A program made the translations under genes and the position numbers. Shown here one piece after another: positions 1 through 7,630 of a stretch of DNA of 10,860 bases. The notes under the pieces are model-generated. The model did not search any database and had not been told where the DNA came from. It worked only from the letters and a program-made list of their open reading frames with translations. Every line of letters begins with the position of its first letter. The stretch's first letter is position 1. This stretch comes from an uncultured Bacillota bacterium (GTDB lineage Bacteria > Bacillota > Clostridia > Christensenellales > UBA1242), in NCBI GenBank assembly GCA_945921365.1, contig CAMEKL010000010.1:1-10860 (forward strand), written 5' to 3'.

Positions 1-1
1 T

Positions 2-532
2 TTTCATGAAGTTAATTCAATTGTTTTTGCAGGTGAGAACAATAATTTTTATAGAACCCAATATTGCAAAAAATTTGTAACATCGCTTTGCTCTTCACCA
101 GTTTTAGAAAGTGTTAAAGAAAAGATGAAGGTTGTTGGAATTGGTGATGTGCTTTCTTTTGTTGATAAAGATTGTTTTGATGAAGTTTACACAACAAAAG
201 CTGATGAACTTTCATTTAAATTAACTTTAAAAGAATTGTCTAAAAAAACTGATGAATTTTTGTATGTGGAATTTGGAGATTTGGAAAAGGTTTATCTAGA
301 TAAAGGGGATTTGCTTGGCGCGAGAATATATTTGGAGAGGTTCGATGAATGCTTATTTGAAATTCTTGAAAAACTTGAAGCAGAAGACACGCTAGTTATT
401 GTTTCAACAACTGAACAGCAAAACGCCAAACTTCCATTCTTTGTTTATAAAAAAAATGATAACAACATAGAAGATTTTGGAGAGTTAAAAAATCATACAT
501 ATATTTTTAGAGAACTTGTTGAAAATGCTTGA
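2..532 (+). CDS. phosphopentomutase-like protein, C-terminal part (5' end outside window)
   Basis: The reading frame is open from base 2 to the TGA at 530-532, so the ATG at 125 is probably internal and the gene enters from the left. About 176 residues are visible. The order of segments follows the C-terminal half of DeoB-type phosphopentomutases (alkaline phosphatase superfamily). A G-E-N-N-N-F-Y-R-T segment resembles the family's GEPGNFxRT. It is followed by VLESVKEKMKVVGIGDVLSF (family: VLDxLKxAGxxVIGIGKIxDIF), then a D-L-L-G-A-R-I-Y-L-E-R-F-D helix (family: RRDxxGYAxALExFD), then DTLVIVS and LPFFVYKK. The metal-binding residues appear to be lost: the GHRRD position reads LDKGD, the TADHGND position reads STTEQQN, and the HTREYVP histidine is absent. 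The product is therefore more likely a non-catalytic paralogue, or one with changed function, than a true ribose-phosphate mutase. The 3' end contains the gltX promoter. The assignment rests on eye alignment only. Confidence 0.55.
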   Translation, partial: FHEVNSIVFAGENNNFYRTQYCKKFVTSLCSSPVLESVKEKMKVVGIGDVLSFVDKDCFDEVYTTKADELSFKLTLKELSKKTDEFLYVEFGDLEKVYLDKGDLLGARIYLERFDECLFEILEKLEAEDTLVIVSTTEQQNAKLPFFVYKKNDNNIEDFGELKNHTYIFRELVENA

Positions 533-556
533 AAATAAAATAAAAAAAGATATAAT
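529..556 (+). promoter_or_regulatory. sigma-A-type promoter for gltX
   Basis: A -35 TTGAAA (529-534) is separated by 16 bp from a perfect -10 TATAAT (551-556). It lies across the stop codon of the upstream gene. Initiation would fall near 563, giving a leader of about 13 nt that carries GGAG (566-569) before the ATG at 576. This argues against the earlier in-frame starts at 516 (TTG), 525 and 564. Confidence 0.65.
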
Positions 557-575
557 CAAAACCATGGAGAAAAAT

Positions 576-2246
576 ATGACAGAATTTGAAAAAATTGCAG
601 ATGCACTATATCCAAAAGTTAAAGATATCTCATTTTGGGAAGAAAAATTTCCAAGAAGAAACTTGGAAGAAGGAAGAGAAGTAACAAGATATGCGCCAAG
701 CCCAACCGGATTTATGCATCTTGGAAATTTTTTCCAAATGTTTATATCGTATAGCCTTGCAAAAAATTCTAGTGGAATTTTTATTAAAAGATTAGAAGAT
801 ACTGACGCTAAAAGGGAGAATAAAGATGCTTTTGCTGTTATTAAAGAGATAATGGATAAATTTGGTATTTTCCCTGATGAATATCAAGAAAAAGGCTATG
901 AGCCAGTTGGAGATTATGGTCCATATATTCAAAGCTTAAGAAAAGATATATACGCTTCCTATGCGAAATTCCTTGTTGCGAAAGGAAAAGCTTTTCCATG
1001 TTTTTGTAAAGCAACAGAGGGTAAAGAAGAAATTTTAAAAAACAGAGAAGAAAAGTTTGCAGAGAATGATGAGTTTGAATATGATGCTTGCAGGAATTTA
1101 AGTTTTAGTGAAGTTAAAAAACATTTAGATAATGGTGAAAAGTTTGCAATAAGGCTTAAAACAAACGGAACAGGCAAAGAAAGAGTTAAATTCTTAGATT
1201 TAATTAAAGGCGAAATTGAAGCGCAAGCGAATGCAAAAGATGTTATTTTGATGAAACAAGATGGAATTCCTCCATATCTTTTTGCTCACATAATTGATGA
1301 CTATCTTATGGGCACAACAACAATTGTTAGAGGAGAAGAATACATATCTTCAACCCCTGTTCACATTGAGGTTATTGATGCACTTGGCTTGAAACACTTT
1401 AAATATTGTCACAATCCGCTCATTTGTAAAATTCCAGAAAATGGAAATAAAAGAAAACTTTCAAAAAGATATGACCCAGAAGCGGATATGAGATATTATT
1501 TTGAAAAAGGATATCCAAAAGATGCCGTTTTTGAGTATCTTCTAAACTTAATTTCATCATCTTTTGAACCTTGGAGAGCAAAAAATCCAGATTTAGATTG
1601 GAGAGAGTTTAAATTTGGAACAGGTGATATCACTGCCGTTTCTCCTCTTTTAGATATGGTTAAATTGAATGATATTTCAAAAAACATTGTTGCAAGATAC
1701 ACAGCAGAGCAAGTTTATGATTTTGCACTTGCTTGGGCAAAAGAATATAACGTTAATTTTGCAAAATATTTAGAAGAAAATGAGTGCTATGCAAAGAGAG
1801 TCTTAGCAATTGACAGGTATAATCCAAAACCAAGAAAAGATATTGCTATGTGGTCGGAAATTCCAGAGTATTATGCATATATGTTTAAACCATACTTTAA
1901 GTGCTATGCATTAGAAAATTTTGAAATTGAAGATGACGAAAACTTTAAATTAAAATTAAAAGAAGTTTTGTTAAGTTATATTGGTGTTTATAAAGATTAT
2001 AAAGACAAACAAGTTTGGTTTGACGAAATAAAACAGATGTCAGAAAAGCTTGGCTATGCAACAAATAATAAGGAATATAAACAAAACCCAGAAGCATTTA
2101 AAGGCAATGTTGCCGATGTTTGTATGTTTATAAGGCTTGCAATTACTGGAAGAAAAAATTCTCCAGATTTGTTTGAAATATGCTCAATTTTGGGTGAGTG
2201 TGAAGTTATTTCAAGGCTTAAAAATTTGGCTGAATTGCTTAAATAG
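576..2246 (+). CDS. gltX: glutamate--tRNA ligase
   Basis: Class I aminoacyl-tRNA synthetase that charges tRNA with glutamate using ATP, in the cytoplasm. From the ATG at 576 it has 556 residues, usual for clostridial GluRS. The HIGH-type motif lies in RYAPSPTGFMHLGN (HLGN about residues 48-51) and the KMSKS-type loop reads KLSKR (294-298). A Zn-motif-like insertion is visible: C142-x-C144, then YDAC with C172, like the CxC...YxxxC arrangement of E. coli GluRS. The remaining ~240 residues form the anticodon-binding region. The start at 576 is preferred because GGAG lies 6 nt upstream and the TATAAT at 551-556 places the transcript start just before it. The longer frame from 516 would add a basic 20-residue extension overlapping the upstream gene. 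Sequence alone does not tell whether the enzyme also charges tRNA-Gln. The stop is TAG, so amber is a normal terminator here. uvrA follows after 35 bp. Confidence 0.93.
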   Translation: MTEFEKIADALYPKVKDISFWEEKFPRRNLEEGREVTRYAPSPTGFMHLGNFFQMFISYSLAKNSSGIFIKRLEDTDAKRENKDAFAVIKEIMDKFGIFPDEYQEKGYEPVGDYGPYIQSLRKDIYASYAKFLVAKGKAFPCFCKATEGKEEILKNREEKFAENDEFEYDACRNLSFSEVKKHLDNGEKFAIRLKTNGTGKERVKFLDLIKGEIEAQANAKDVILMKQDGIPPYLFAHIIDDYLMGTTTIVRGEEYISSTPVHIEVIDALGLKHFKYCHNPLICKIPENGNKRKLSKRYDPEADMRYYFEKGYPKDAVFEYLLNLISSSFEPWRAKNPDLDWREFKFGTGDITAVSPLLDMVKLNDISKNIVARYTAEQVYDFALAWAKEYNVNFAKYLEENECYAKRVLAIDRYNPKPRKDIAMWSEIPEYYAYMFKPYFKCYALENFEIEDDENFKLKLKEVLLSYIGVYKDYKDKQVWFDEIKQMSEKLGYATNNKEYKQNPEAFKGNVADVCMFIRLAITGRKNSPDLFEICSILGECEVISRLKNLAELLK

Positions 2247-2281
2247 AACTTTTTTTGTTAATAATATAATTCGAGATAAAA

Positions 2282-5116
2282 ATGGAAGAAAAAATTATAA
2301 TCAAAGGTGCAAGGGAAAACAACTTAAAGAATGTTAACTTGGAAATTCCAAGAAATAAGCTTGTTGTTTTTACAGGTGTCTCTGGAAGTGGAAAGTCAAC
2401 TATGGCGTTCGACACAATTTTTGCTGAAGGGCAAAGAAGATATGTTGAATCGCTTTCTTCTTATGCAAGAATGTTTTTGGGGCAAACTCAAAAACCAGAT
2501 ATTGATTCAATTGATGGGCTTTCTCCATCAATTTCAATTGATCAAAAAACAACTAATAATAATCCAAGGTCAACAGTTGGAACTGTAACTGAAATTTATG
2601 ATTATTTTAGGCTTCTTTTTGCAAGAGTTGGAACTCCATATTGCCCACATTGCAATAAACCGATTGAAAAACAATCAATTGACCAAATTGTTGACAAAGT
2701 TCTATCCTACGAAGAAGGCTCTAAAATCCTTATTTTAGCGCCGGTTGTTCGTGGGCAAAAGGGGGCTTTTGAAAAACTGTTTGCCAGTTTGAAAAAAAGC
2801 GGATATGTGAGAGTTAACATTGATGGTAATCAATATACTTTTGATGAGGAAATTAACTTAGATAAAAACATCAAACACAACATCAGTGTTGTTGTTGATA
2901 GGCTTATCGTTAAAAAAGATATAAAATCTAGATTGACAGAAAGCTTAGAAGTTGCATTAAAACTTGCTGAAGGCTTGGTTTATGTTGAAAAACTTCCTAG
3001 TGATAGTGAAAAAGAGAGTTTGGTTGAAGTTTTTAACATAAATTTTTCTTGCAGTGAGTGTGGATATTCAATTGAAGAAATAAGTCCCAGACTTTTCAGT
3101 TTTAATGCGCCATATGGCGCTTGTGAAGCTTGTACTGGACTTGGATATACGCTTGATATTGACGAAAGTTTGGTGCTTAAAAATTCCCATCTTTCAATAA
3201 ATCAAGGTGCGTTAAATATAACAGGTTGGAATATTGAAACAGGAAGTATTGCATCAATGTATTTAAAAAAACTTGCTGTGCTTTATGATATTGATATGAA
3301 CACGCCACTTAAAGATTTGCCAAAAAATCAACTCGACATTCTTCTGTATGGAAGTAAGGAAAAGATTGAGTTTGACTTAAAAAATGAACAATTTGAAGGG
3401 CATGTGAGCAGAACTTTCGAAGGCCTTATAAACAATTTAAAAAGAAGATACAAAGAAACAACAAGTGAATTTATTAAGTTTGAGATTGGCAAACTTATGC
3501 GTCAGCAAAAATGTAAAAAATGTGGTGGAAAAAGGCTTAATGAAAAAGCACTTTCTGTTAAAATAGATGGAAAAGATATAATAGATTTTTGTTCAATCAG
3601 TTGCAAAAATTTGCTAACCATTTGTGAAAACCTAAAATTTTGCAACAAAGAAGCAATTGAAATTGCCGAGCCAATTTTAAAGGAAATTAAGGCAAGGCTT
3701 AAATTCCTTTTTGATGTTGGCCTTGGATATCTTTCACTATCAAGAAGCGCAGATAGCTTAAGCGGTGGGGAATCACAAAGAATCAGGCTTGCAACGCAGA
3801 TTGGAAGTGGACTTATTGGCGTTTTATACATCTTAGATGAACCATCAATTGGTCTTCACCAAAGAGATAATGAGATGCTACTTCAAACAATGGAACATTT
3901 AAGAGATTTGGGGAACACTCTCATAGTTGTTGAGCATGATGAAGACACAATTAGGCGTGCTGATCATATTGTTGATTTTGGGCCATACGCTGGTGTTCAT
4001 GGCGGAGAAATTGTTGCACAAGGTAAACTTGAAGATATAGAGAAATGTGAAAAATCTATAACTGGTAAGTATTTAAGTGGAAAAGTTAAAATTGAAGTGC
4101 CAAAAGAGAGAAGAACAACAAAAAAAGGATTTTTAAAAATTTCTGGTGCAAAGCTTCATAACCTTAAAAACATTAGTGTTGATATTCCACTTGGAGTTTT
4201 GAACTGCGTCACGGGTGTTTCTGGAAGTGGAAAAAGTAGTTTAATAAATGGGGTGCTGTATCCATATCTTGCAAATAAACTTAATAGAGCAAATCTTGAA
4301 ACATCAGATGTTGATATTGAAAATGTGAATCTTTTAGACAAGGTGATTATGATAGATCAAGCACCTATTGGAAGAACACCACGAAGTAATCCAGCAACAT
4401 ATACAGGAGTGTTTACAGCAATTAGAGATTTATTTGCGATGACAAAAGATGCCAAAGAGCGTGGATATAAATCTGGCAGATTTAGTTTTAACGTTAGAGG
4501 TGGACGCTGTGAAGCGTGTGAAGGTGCTGGTTATAAAGAAATTGAAATGTATTTCTTGCCAGATATTACTGTTCCATGTGAAGTTTGTCATGGAAAGCGT
4601 TTTAACAGAGAAACTCTTGAAGTTAAATATAAGGGCAAATCAATTGCTGATGTTCTTGATATGACTGTTGAAGAAGCACTTAATTTTTTTGAAAATATTC
4701 CAGCAATAAAGAACAAAATGCAAGCGCTTTTTGATGTTGGCCTTGGATATATCAAGCTTGGTCAGTCTGCGACAACACTTTCTGGTGGTGAAGCACAGCG
4801 TGTTAAACTTGCAACAGAACTTGCAAAACGCTCAACAGGAAAAACAATCTACGTTTTAGATGAGCCAACAACTGGGCTTCATATGTTTGATGTTCATAAA
4901 CTTATTGATATTCTAAACAGACTTGTTGACGCTGGGAACACAGTTGTTTGCATTGAACACAACCTTGATGTTATTAAAAGTGCAGATTACATCATAGATC
5001 TTGGTCCAGAAGGTGGAGATGAAGGTGGAAATATCGTTTCAACAGGAACTCCAGAAGAAATTTGTAAAAATAAGAAAAGTTATACAGGAATGTTTTTAAA
5101 AAAAATATTAAATTAA
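2282..5116 (+). CDS. uvrA: UvrABC system protein A (excinuclease ATPase subunit)
   Basis: DNA-damage recognition ATPase of nucleotide excision repair; it forms a dimer that loads UvrB at lesions. The 944 residues match the family's full length. Two ABC modules are complete. The first has Walker A GVSGSGKS (32-39), signature LSGGESQR (from 493) and Walker B LDEPSIGLH (D519, E520). The second has Walker A GVSGSGKS (645-652), signature LSGGEAQR (from 833) and LDEPTTGLH (D860, E861). The Zn sites are intact: C257/C260 with C281/C284, and C743/C746 with C766/C769. Further CxxC pairs occur in CPHC near residue 121 and CKKCGGKR near 412. The ATG at 2282 lacks a strong Shine-Dalgarno; only a weak GAGAT lies before it. 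A TATAAT at 2265-2270 could be a -10 but has no good -35, so co-transcription with gltX or a weak own promoter are both possible. Confidence 0.97.
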   Translation: MEEKIIIKGARENNLKNVNLEIPRNKLVVFTGVSGSGKSTMAFDTIFAEGQRRYVESLSSYARMFLGQTQKPDIDSIDGLSPSISIDQKTTNNNPRSTVGTVTEIYDYFRLLFARVGTPYCPHCNKPIEKQSIDQIVDKVLSYEEGSKILILAPVVRGQKGAFEKLFASLKKSGYVRVNIDGNQYTFDEEINLDKNIKHNISVVVDRLIVKKDIKSRLTESLEVALKLAEGLVYVEKLPSDSEKESLVEVFNINFSCSECGYSIEEISPRLFSFNAPYGACEACTGLGYTLDIDESLVLKNSHLSINQGALNITGWNIETGSIASMYLKKLAVLYDIDMNTPLKDLPKNQLDILLYGSKEKIEFDLKNEQFEGHVSRTFEGLINNLKRRYKETTSEFIKFEIGKLMRQQKCKKCGGKRLNEKALSVKIDGKDIIDFCSISCKNLLTICENLKFCNKEAIEIAEPILKEIKARLKFLFDVGLGYLSLSRSADSLSGGESQRIRLATQIGSGLIGVLYILDEPSIGLHQRDNEMLLQTMEHLRDLGNTLIVVEHDEDTIRRADHIVDFGPYAGVHGGEIVAQGKLEDIEKCEKSITGKYLSGKVKIEVPKERRTTKKGFLKISGAKLHNLKNISVDIPLGVLNCVTGVSGSGKSSLINGVLYPYLANKLNRANLETSDVDIENVNLLDKVIMIDQAPIGRTPRSNPATYTGVFTAIRDLFAMTKDAKERGYKSGRFSFNVRGGRCEACEGAGYKEIEMYFLPDITVPCEVCHGKRFNRETLEVKYKGKSIADVLDMTVEEALNFFENIPAIKNKMQALFDVGLGYIKLGQSATTLSGGEAQRVKLATELAKRSTGKTIYVLDEPTTGLHMFDVHKLIDILNRLVDAGNTVVCIEHNLDVIKSADYIIDLGPEGGDEGGNIVSTGTPEEICKNKKSYTGMFLKKILN

Positions 5117-5127
5117 GCAAATTTATT

Positions 5128-5155
5128 TTGATTATAGTTGTTTATGTTGTATTAT
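5128..5155 (+). promoter_or_regulatory. possible promoter for the TasA-like gene
   Basis: TTGATT (5128-5133), a 16-bp spacer and TATTAT (5150-5155) lie in the 56-bp gap after uvrA. Predicted initiation near 5162 would trim part of the AAGGGGGAGA ribosome binding site (5159-5168), which weakens the call. Confidence 0.35.
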
Positions 5156-5172
5156 GAGAAGGGGGAGAGAAT

Positions 5173-5934
5173 ATGAAATCCAAAAAGAAAATAATGTTTT
5201 ATTCACTTTTTGCAGTTACAATTTTGCTTGTTTTTGGAGCTGTTATATTTGGCTCAATAGCTTATTTTTCAGCGGTTAGGCAAGCAAGGGGAACATTGAA
5301 ATTTGACAGTGGAATTTATGTAGATTATTATGGATTTGCCGAAGGATCAGTTAATGATGTTTTGTGGGAAAAAAATGCGAATGTAAAACTTTTTAAAGTT
5401 AATGCAACATCTGACTCTGTTTTGCCAAATCAACAAATTGATATTCCAAGTGCAAATATTGGAGTTAATGAAAATTCAGTTAATTTCTTTGCAAGAGCAA
5501 AGATTGAATATAGATTTTATGATAATCTCGATGGGGGCTCAGAACACTTAATTAAAGATAGAGAAACTGGTGAAGATGTTATAACTGATTATGCTGGAAT
5601 CTTCTCTCAATCTGATGAATCACTTTTCACAACGAATTGGGCACTTTCAGATGATGGTTGGTATTATTATTCAGTTGATGGAGCAACTCCAACACTAATT
5701 GTTAAGAATAATCCAATTGAAGTTTTTGACGGAACTTCTTCTATAACAATGGCAATTCATCCTAACTATCTTTCACAAAACGCAGGTGAAAGGGTTGAGG
5801 GTGGTGGCTATCCATACACTCCACGTAACGGAGAAAATGTTGAAGTTAAGAGAATTGAAGCAACACTTGTTCTTGATGTAATTCAAGGTGATGCAAACTT
5901 GATTGCAACGGGATGGACAATACAAAATAGTTAA
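5173..5934 (+). CDS. secreted TasA/camelysin-like (SipW-type) protein
   Basis: 253 residues. A basic N-terminus (KSKKK) precedes one hydrophobic segment (about 8-30) ending in G-S-I-A-Y-F-S-A. This resembles the signal peptide and AYF motif of proteins processed by the SipW signal peptidase. It is followed by GTLKFDSGIYV, like the first strand of the TasA/CalY beta-sandwich. Further matches to that fold are the paired strand FFARAKIEYRF (from 105), a W-x-x-x-DDGWYYY stretch (156-166), and a closing strand LDVIQGDAN...GW (234-248), comparable to the family's A-E-A-x-Q-A-D. TasA-like proteins form surface or biofilm fibres and camelysins are surface metalloproteases. No metalloprotease motif is visible here, so a structural surface role is inferred. 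A strong Shine-Dalgarno (AAGGGGGAGA, 5159-5168) fixes the start, and a terminator follows. No SipW gene is in the window. It could instead be an unrelated secreted beta-sandwich protein. Confidence 0.6.
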   Translation: MKSKKKIMFYSLFAVTILLVFGAVIFGSIAYFSAVRQARGTLKFDSGIYVDYYGFAEGSVNDVLWEKNANVKLFKVNATSDSVLPNQQIDIPSANIGVNENSVNFFARAKIEYRFYDNLDGGSEHLIKDRETGEDVITDYAGIFSQSDESLFTTNWALSDDGWYYYSVDGATPTLIVKNNPIEVFDGTSSITMAIHPNYLSQNAGERVEGGGYPYTPRNGENVEVKRIEATLVLDVIQGDANLIATGWTIQNS

Positions 5935-5950
5935 AAAGCATAATTTAAAC

Positions 5951-5978
5951 AAAGTCAAGCTTGATGCTTGATTTTTTT
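5951..5978 (+). terminator. intrinsic terminator after the TasA-like gene
   Basis: TCAAGC (5955-5960), loop TTGAT, GCTTGA (5966-5971), then seven T. The stem extends to about 10 bp through AAAG paired with TTTT, with one G-U pair. A separate 16-bp palindrome, TTTTTATGCATAAAAA (5974-5989), overlaps the T-run and may have no function. Confidence 0.8.
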
Positions 5979-6027
5979 ATGCATAAAAATCAAAATGCAA
6001 AAATATATTTAATTATGAAAAGAAACC

Positions 6028-6036
6028 TTCGACAAA
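6028..6036 (-). promoter_or_regulatory. possible Spo0A box
   Basis: TTCGACAAA is the exact reverse complement of TTTGTCGAA, which matches the Spo0A binding consensus (core TGTCGAA). It lies about 83 bp before the start of a PdaB-like gene whose relatives act in sporulation. It is a single site with no clear sigma-A or sigma-H promoter beside it, so a chance match remains possible. Confidence 0.35.
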
Positions 6037-6118
6037 AACTGAGTTAATGAACATAAATTAAACAAATTATTGCTCACAGTAAAAATTTGCTGTTTGCTAT
6101 ATTAAAGGAGAGGAGATA

Positions 6119-6919
6119 ATGCGTTTTTATGTTATTAAATTTAGAACAATCATAATATGTCTTGCTGTTATTCTTGCCACAATTCTGCTTAGTGTTTCAA
6201 TTGACGGAGTTAGCGCTGCACAAGTTTTTTTTGGATATGCAAACAGAAAAGTTCCAATTTACTATGTGGACACACAAGAAAAGCAAGTTGCAATTTCATT
6301 TGATGCCGCTTGGGGGGCAGATAAAACTGAAGGAATTATGGAAATTCTCAAAGAATATAATGCTGGGGCAACATTTTTTCTTGTTGGGTTTTGGACTGAT
6401 AAATACGGCGACATTGTTAAAAAAATTGATGAAAACGGTTTTGAAATTGGAACTCACTCTAACACGCATCCCGATATGGTTAAACTTTCACCTGAGCAGA
6501 TGAAACAAGAGCTTGAAAGCTCAATCAAACTTATAACAGACATAACAAACAAAGATGTAAAGCTTTTTAGAGCACCTTTTGGCTCTTATTCAAATGCACT
6601 AATTGATGTGGCAGATAGTTTAAATTTAAAAACAATTCAGTGGGATGTTGACACACTAGACTGGAAGGGGATTTCTGGTCAAGAAATTTGCGAAAGAGTG
6701 ATAAACAAAGTTAGAAATGGTTCTATTATTCTTTGCCACAACAATTCAGACCACATTTTAGAAGCACTTCCACTTGTTTTAGACAGATTGCAAAAGCAAG
6801 GATATAAAGTTACAAGCGTTGGGGATTTAATATATCAAGAAAATTACACAATAGATAGAAATGGAATGCAGAAATCTCTAAATAAAAGCGATGTTGAAGA
6901 AGAGAACAACGCTGAATAG
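6119..6919 (+). CDS. PdaB-like polysaccharide deacetylase (NodB domain)
   Basis: 266-residue predicted membrane-anchored or exported deacetylase of cell-wall polysaccharide. A hydrophobic segment (about 10-27) ending near VSAA serves as signal or anchor. The NodB domain then runs from about 55 to 235. Motifs: FDAAWG (D62, the catalytic-base position, with the usual second Asp replaced by Ala), HSNTHP (H113, H117), RAPFG (R151), IQWDVDTLDW (W175, D178) and ILCHN (H207). The FDxxWG form and overall length resemble the Bacillus PdaB/YbaN group, known for spore cortex maintenance, rather than canonical FDDG deacetylases. The C-terminal ~25 residues are charged and unlike the domain. The start is fixed by a double Shine-Dalgarno (AAAGGAG, 6104-6110, then AGGAG, 6111-6115). 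A possible Spo0A box lies upstream. The SSB-like gene follows after 26 nt, so the two are probably co-transcribed. Substrate and sporulation role are inferred. Confidence 0.85.
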   Translation: MRFYVIKFRTIIICLAVILATILLSVSIDGVSAAQVFFGYANRKVPIYYVDTQEKQVAISFDAAWGADKTEGIMEILKEYNAGATFFLVGFWTDKYGDIVKKIDENGFEIGTHSNTHPDMVKLSPEQMKQELESSIKLITDITNKDVKLFRAPFGSYSNALIDVADSLNLKTIQWDVDTLDWKGISGQEICERVINKVRNGSIILCHNNSDHILEALPLVLDRLQKQGYKVTSVGDLIYQENYTIDRNGMQKSLNKSDVEEENNAE

Positions 6920-6945
6920 AGTTCAAATATTGGAGGAAATGTAAG

Positions 6946-7593
6946 ATGAATTATGAACTAATGAACAACAACAAAGTATTTTTAAGTGGAAAGGTTGAGT
7001 CGGAACCTGTGTTTAGCCACGAAACGTTTGGAGAGGGCTTTTATGAGCTTATTCTATCCGTTCAAAGACTTTCAGAAAATAGTGATTTAATTCCAATCAC
7101 AGTGTCAGAAAAATTACTTGCAAAAGATATATTTAAAATTGGAAATATAATTGCTGTTAAAGGGCAGTTTAGGTCATATAATAAAATTGTTGACGGCAAA
7201 AGTAAACTTATGTTAACAGTTTTTGTTAGGGAAATTATTGATGTTGATGAAAGCATGAATCCAAACATAATTGAAATTGAAGGTTTTATTTGTAAACCAC
7301 CAGTTTATAGAACAACACCTTTTAAAAGGGAAATTTGCGATGTATTAGTTGCTGTTAATAGGGCGTATAACAAGTCTGATTATCTCCCTTGCATTGCTTG
7401 GGGCAGGAATGCTAGATTTATAAAAGACGCTGAGGTTGGTGCAAAAGTTTCGATTGTTGGAAGAATTCAAAGCAGAGACTATCAAAAAAAGATTTCAGAA
7501 GACGAAGTTGAAACAAAAACTGCTTATGAAATTTCTGTTAACAAAATTCAAATTGCAGGTGTGATTGAAAATATTGATGATGAGATAATATAA
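6946..7593 (+). CDS. double OB-fold single-stranded DNA-binding-like protein
   Basis: 215 residues that read as two successive OB-fold halves. The first (about 8-98) opens with KVFLSGKVESEPVF and includes IIAVKGQFRSY. The second (about 106-205) opens with IIEIEGFICKPPVYRT and includes CDVLVAVNRAY, YLPCIAWGRNA and KVSIVGRIQSRDY. The second half is clearly SSB-like: the family's strands V-x-L-x-G-x-x-x-x-P, F-x-V-A-V-N-R and I-P-x-x-A-W-G are recognisable. The acidic C-terminal tip (IENIDDEII) differs from the DDDIPF tail of housekeeping SSB. This tandem form occurs in clostridial genomes as a second SSB; here it presumably binds ssDNA, but a specific role is not evident. The start is fixed by GGAGG (6932-6936), 9 nt upstream. 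It is probably co-transcribed with the deacetylase and ends at a strong terminator. Confidence 0.75.
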   Translation: MNYELMNNNKVFLSGKVESEPVFSHETFGEGFYELILSVQRLSENSDLIPITVSEKLLAKDIFKIGNIIAVKGQFRSYNKIVDGKSKLMLTVFVREIIDVDESMNPNIIEIEGFICKPPVYRTTPFKREICDVLVAVNRAYNKSDYLPCIAWGRNARFIKDAEVGAKVSIVGRIQSRDYQKKISEDEVETKTAYEISVNKIQIAGVIENIDDEII

Positions 7594-7603
7594 CCTATAA
7601 TGT

Positions 7604-7630
7604 AAAAAACAGCCACAATGGCTGTTTTTT
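7604..7630. terminator. bidirectional intrinsic terminator
   Basis: A perfect 12-bp stem, AAAAAACAGCCA (7604-7615) / TGGCTGTTTTTT (7619-7630), closes a CAA loop. With an A-run on one side and a T-run on the other it works in both directions. It separates the convergent SSB-like and XRE regulator genes, and the regulator's TAA overlaps its edge. Confidence 0.92.

Noticed and set aside
516..575. N-terminal extension of GluRS from the TTG at 516 or the ATGs at 525 and 564
   Set aside because: The promoter -10 lies at 551-556 and the clear GGAG precedes 576, so the extension would not be transcribed from that promoter.
2137..2337. 66-codon plus-strand frame bridging gltX and uvrA
   Set aside because: It overlaps both strongly supported genes in another frame and has no family features.
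6015..6047. Ten-codon leader peptide (MKRNLRQKLS) before the deacetylase gene
   Set aside because: No Shine-Dalgarno and no attenuator structure next to it.
6051..6058. Sigma-E-like -10 (CATAAATT) before the deacetylase gene
   Set aside because: Two mismatches and no matching -35 at the right distance.
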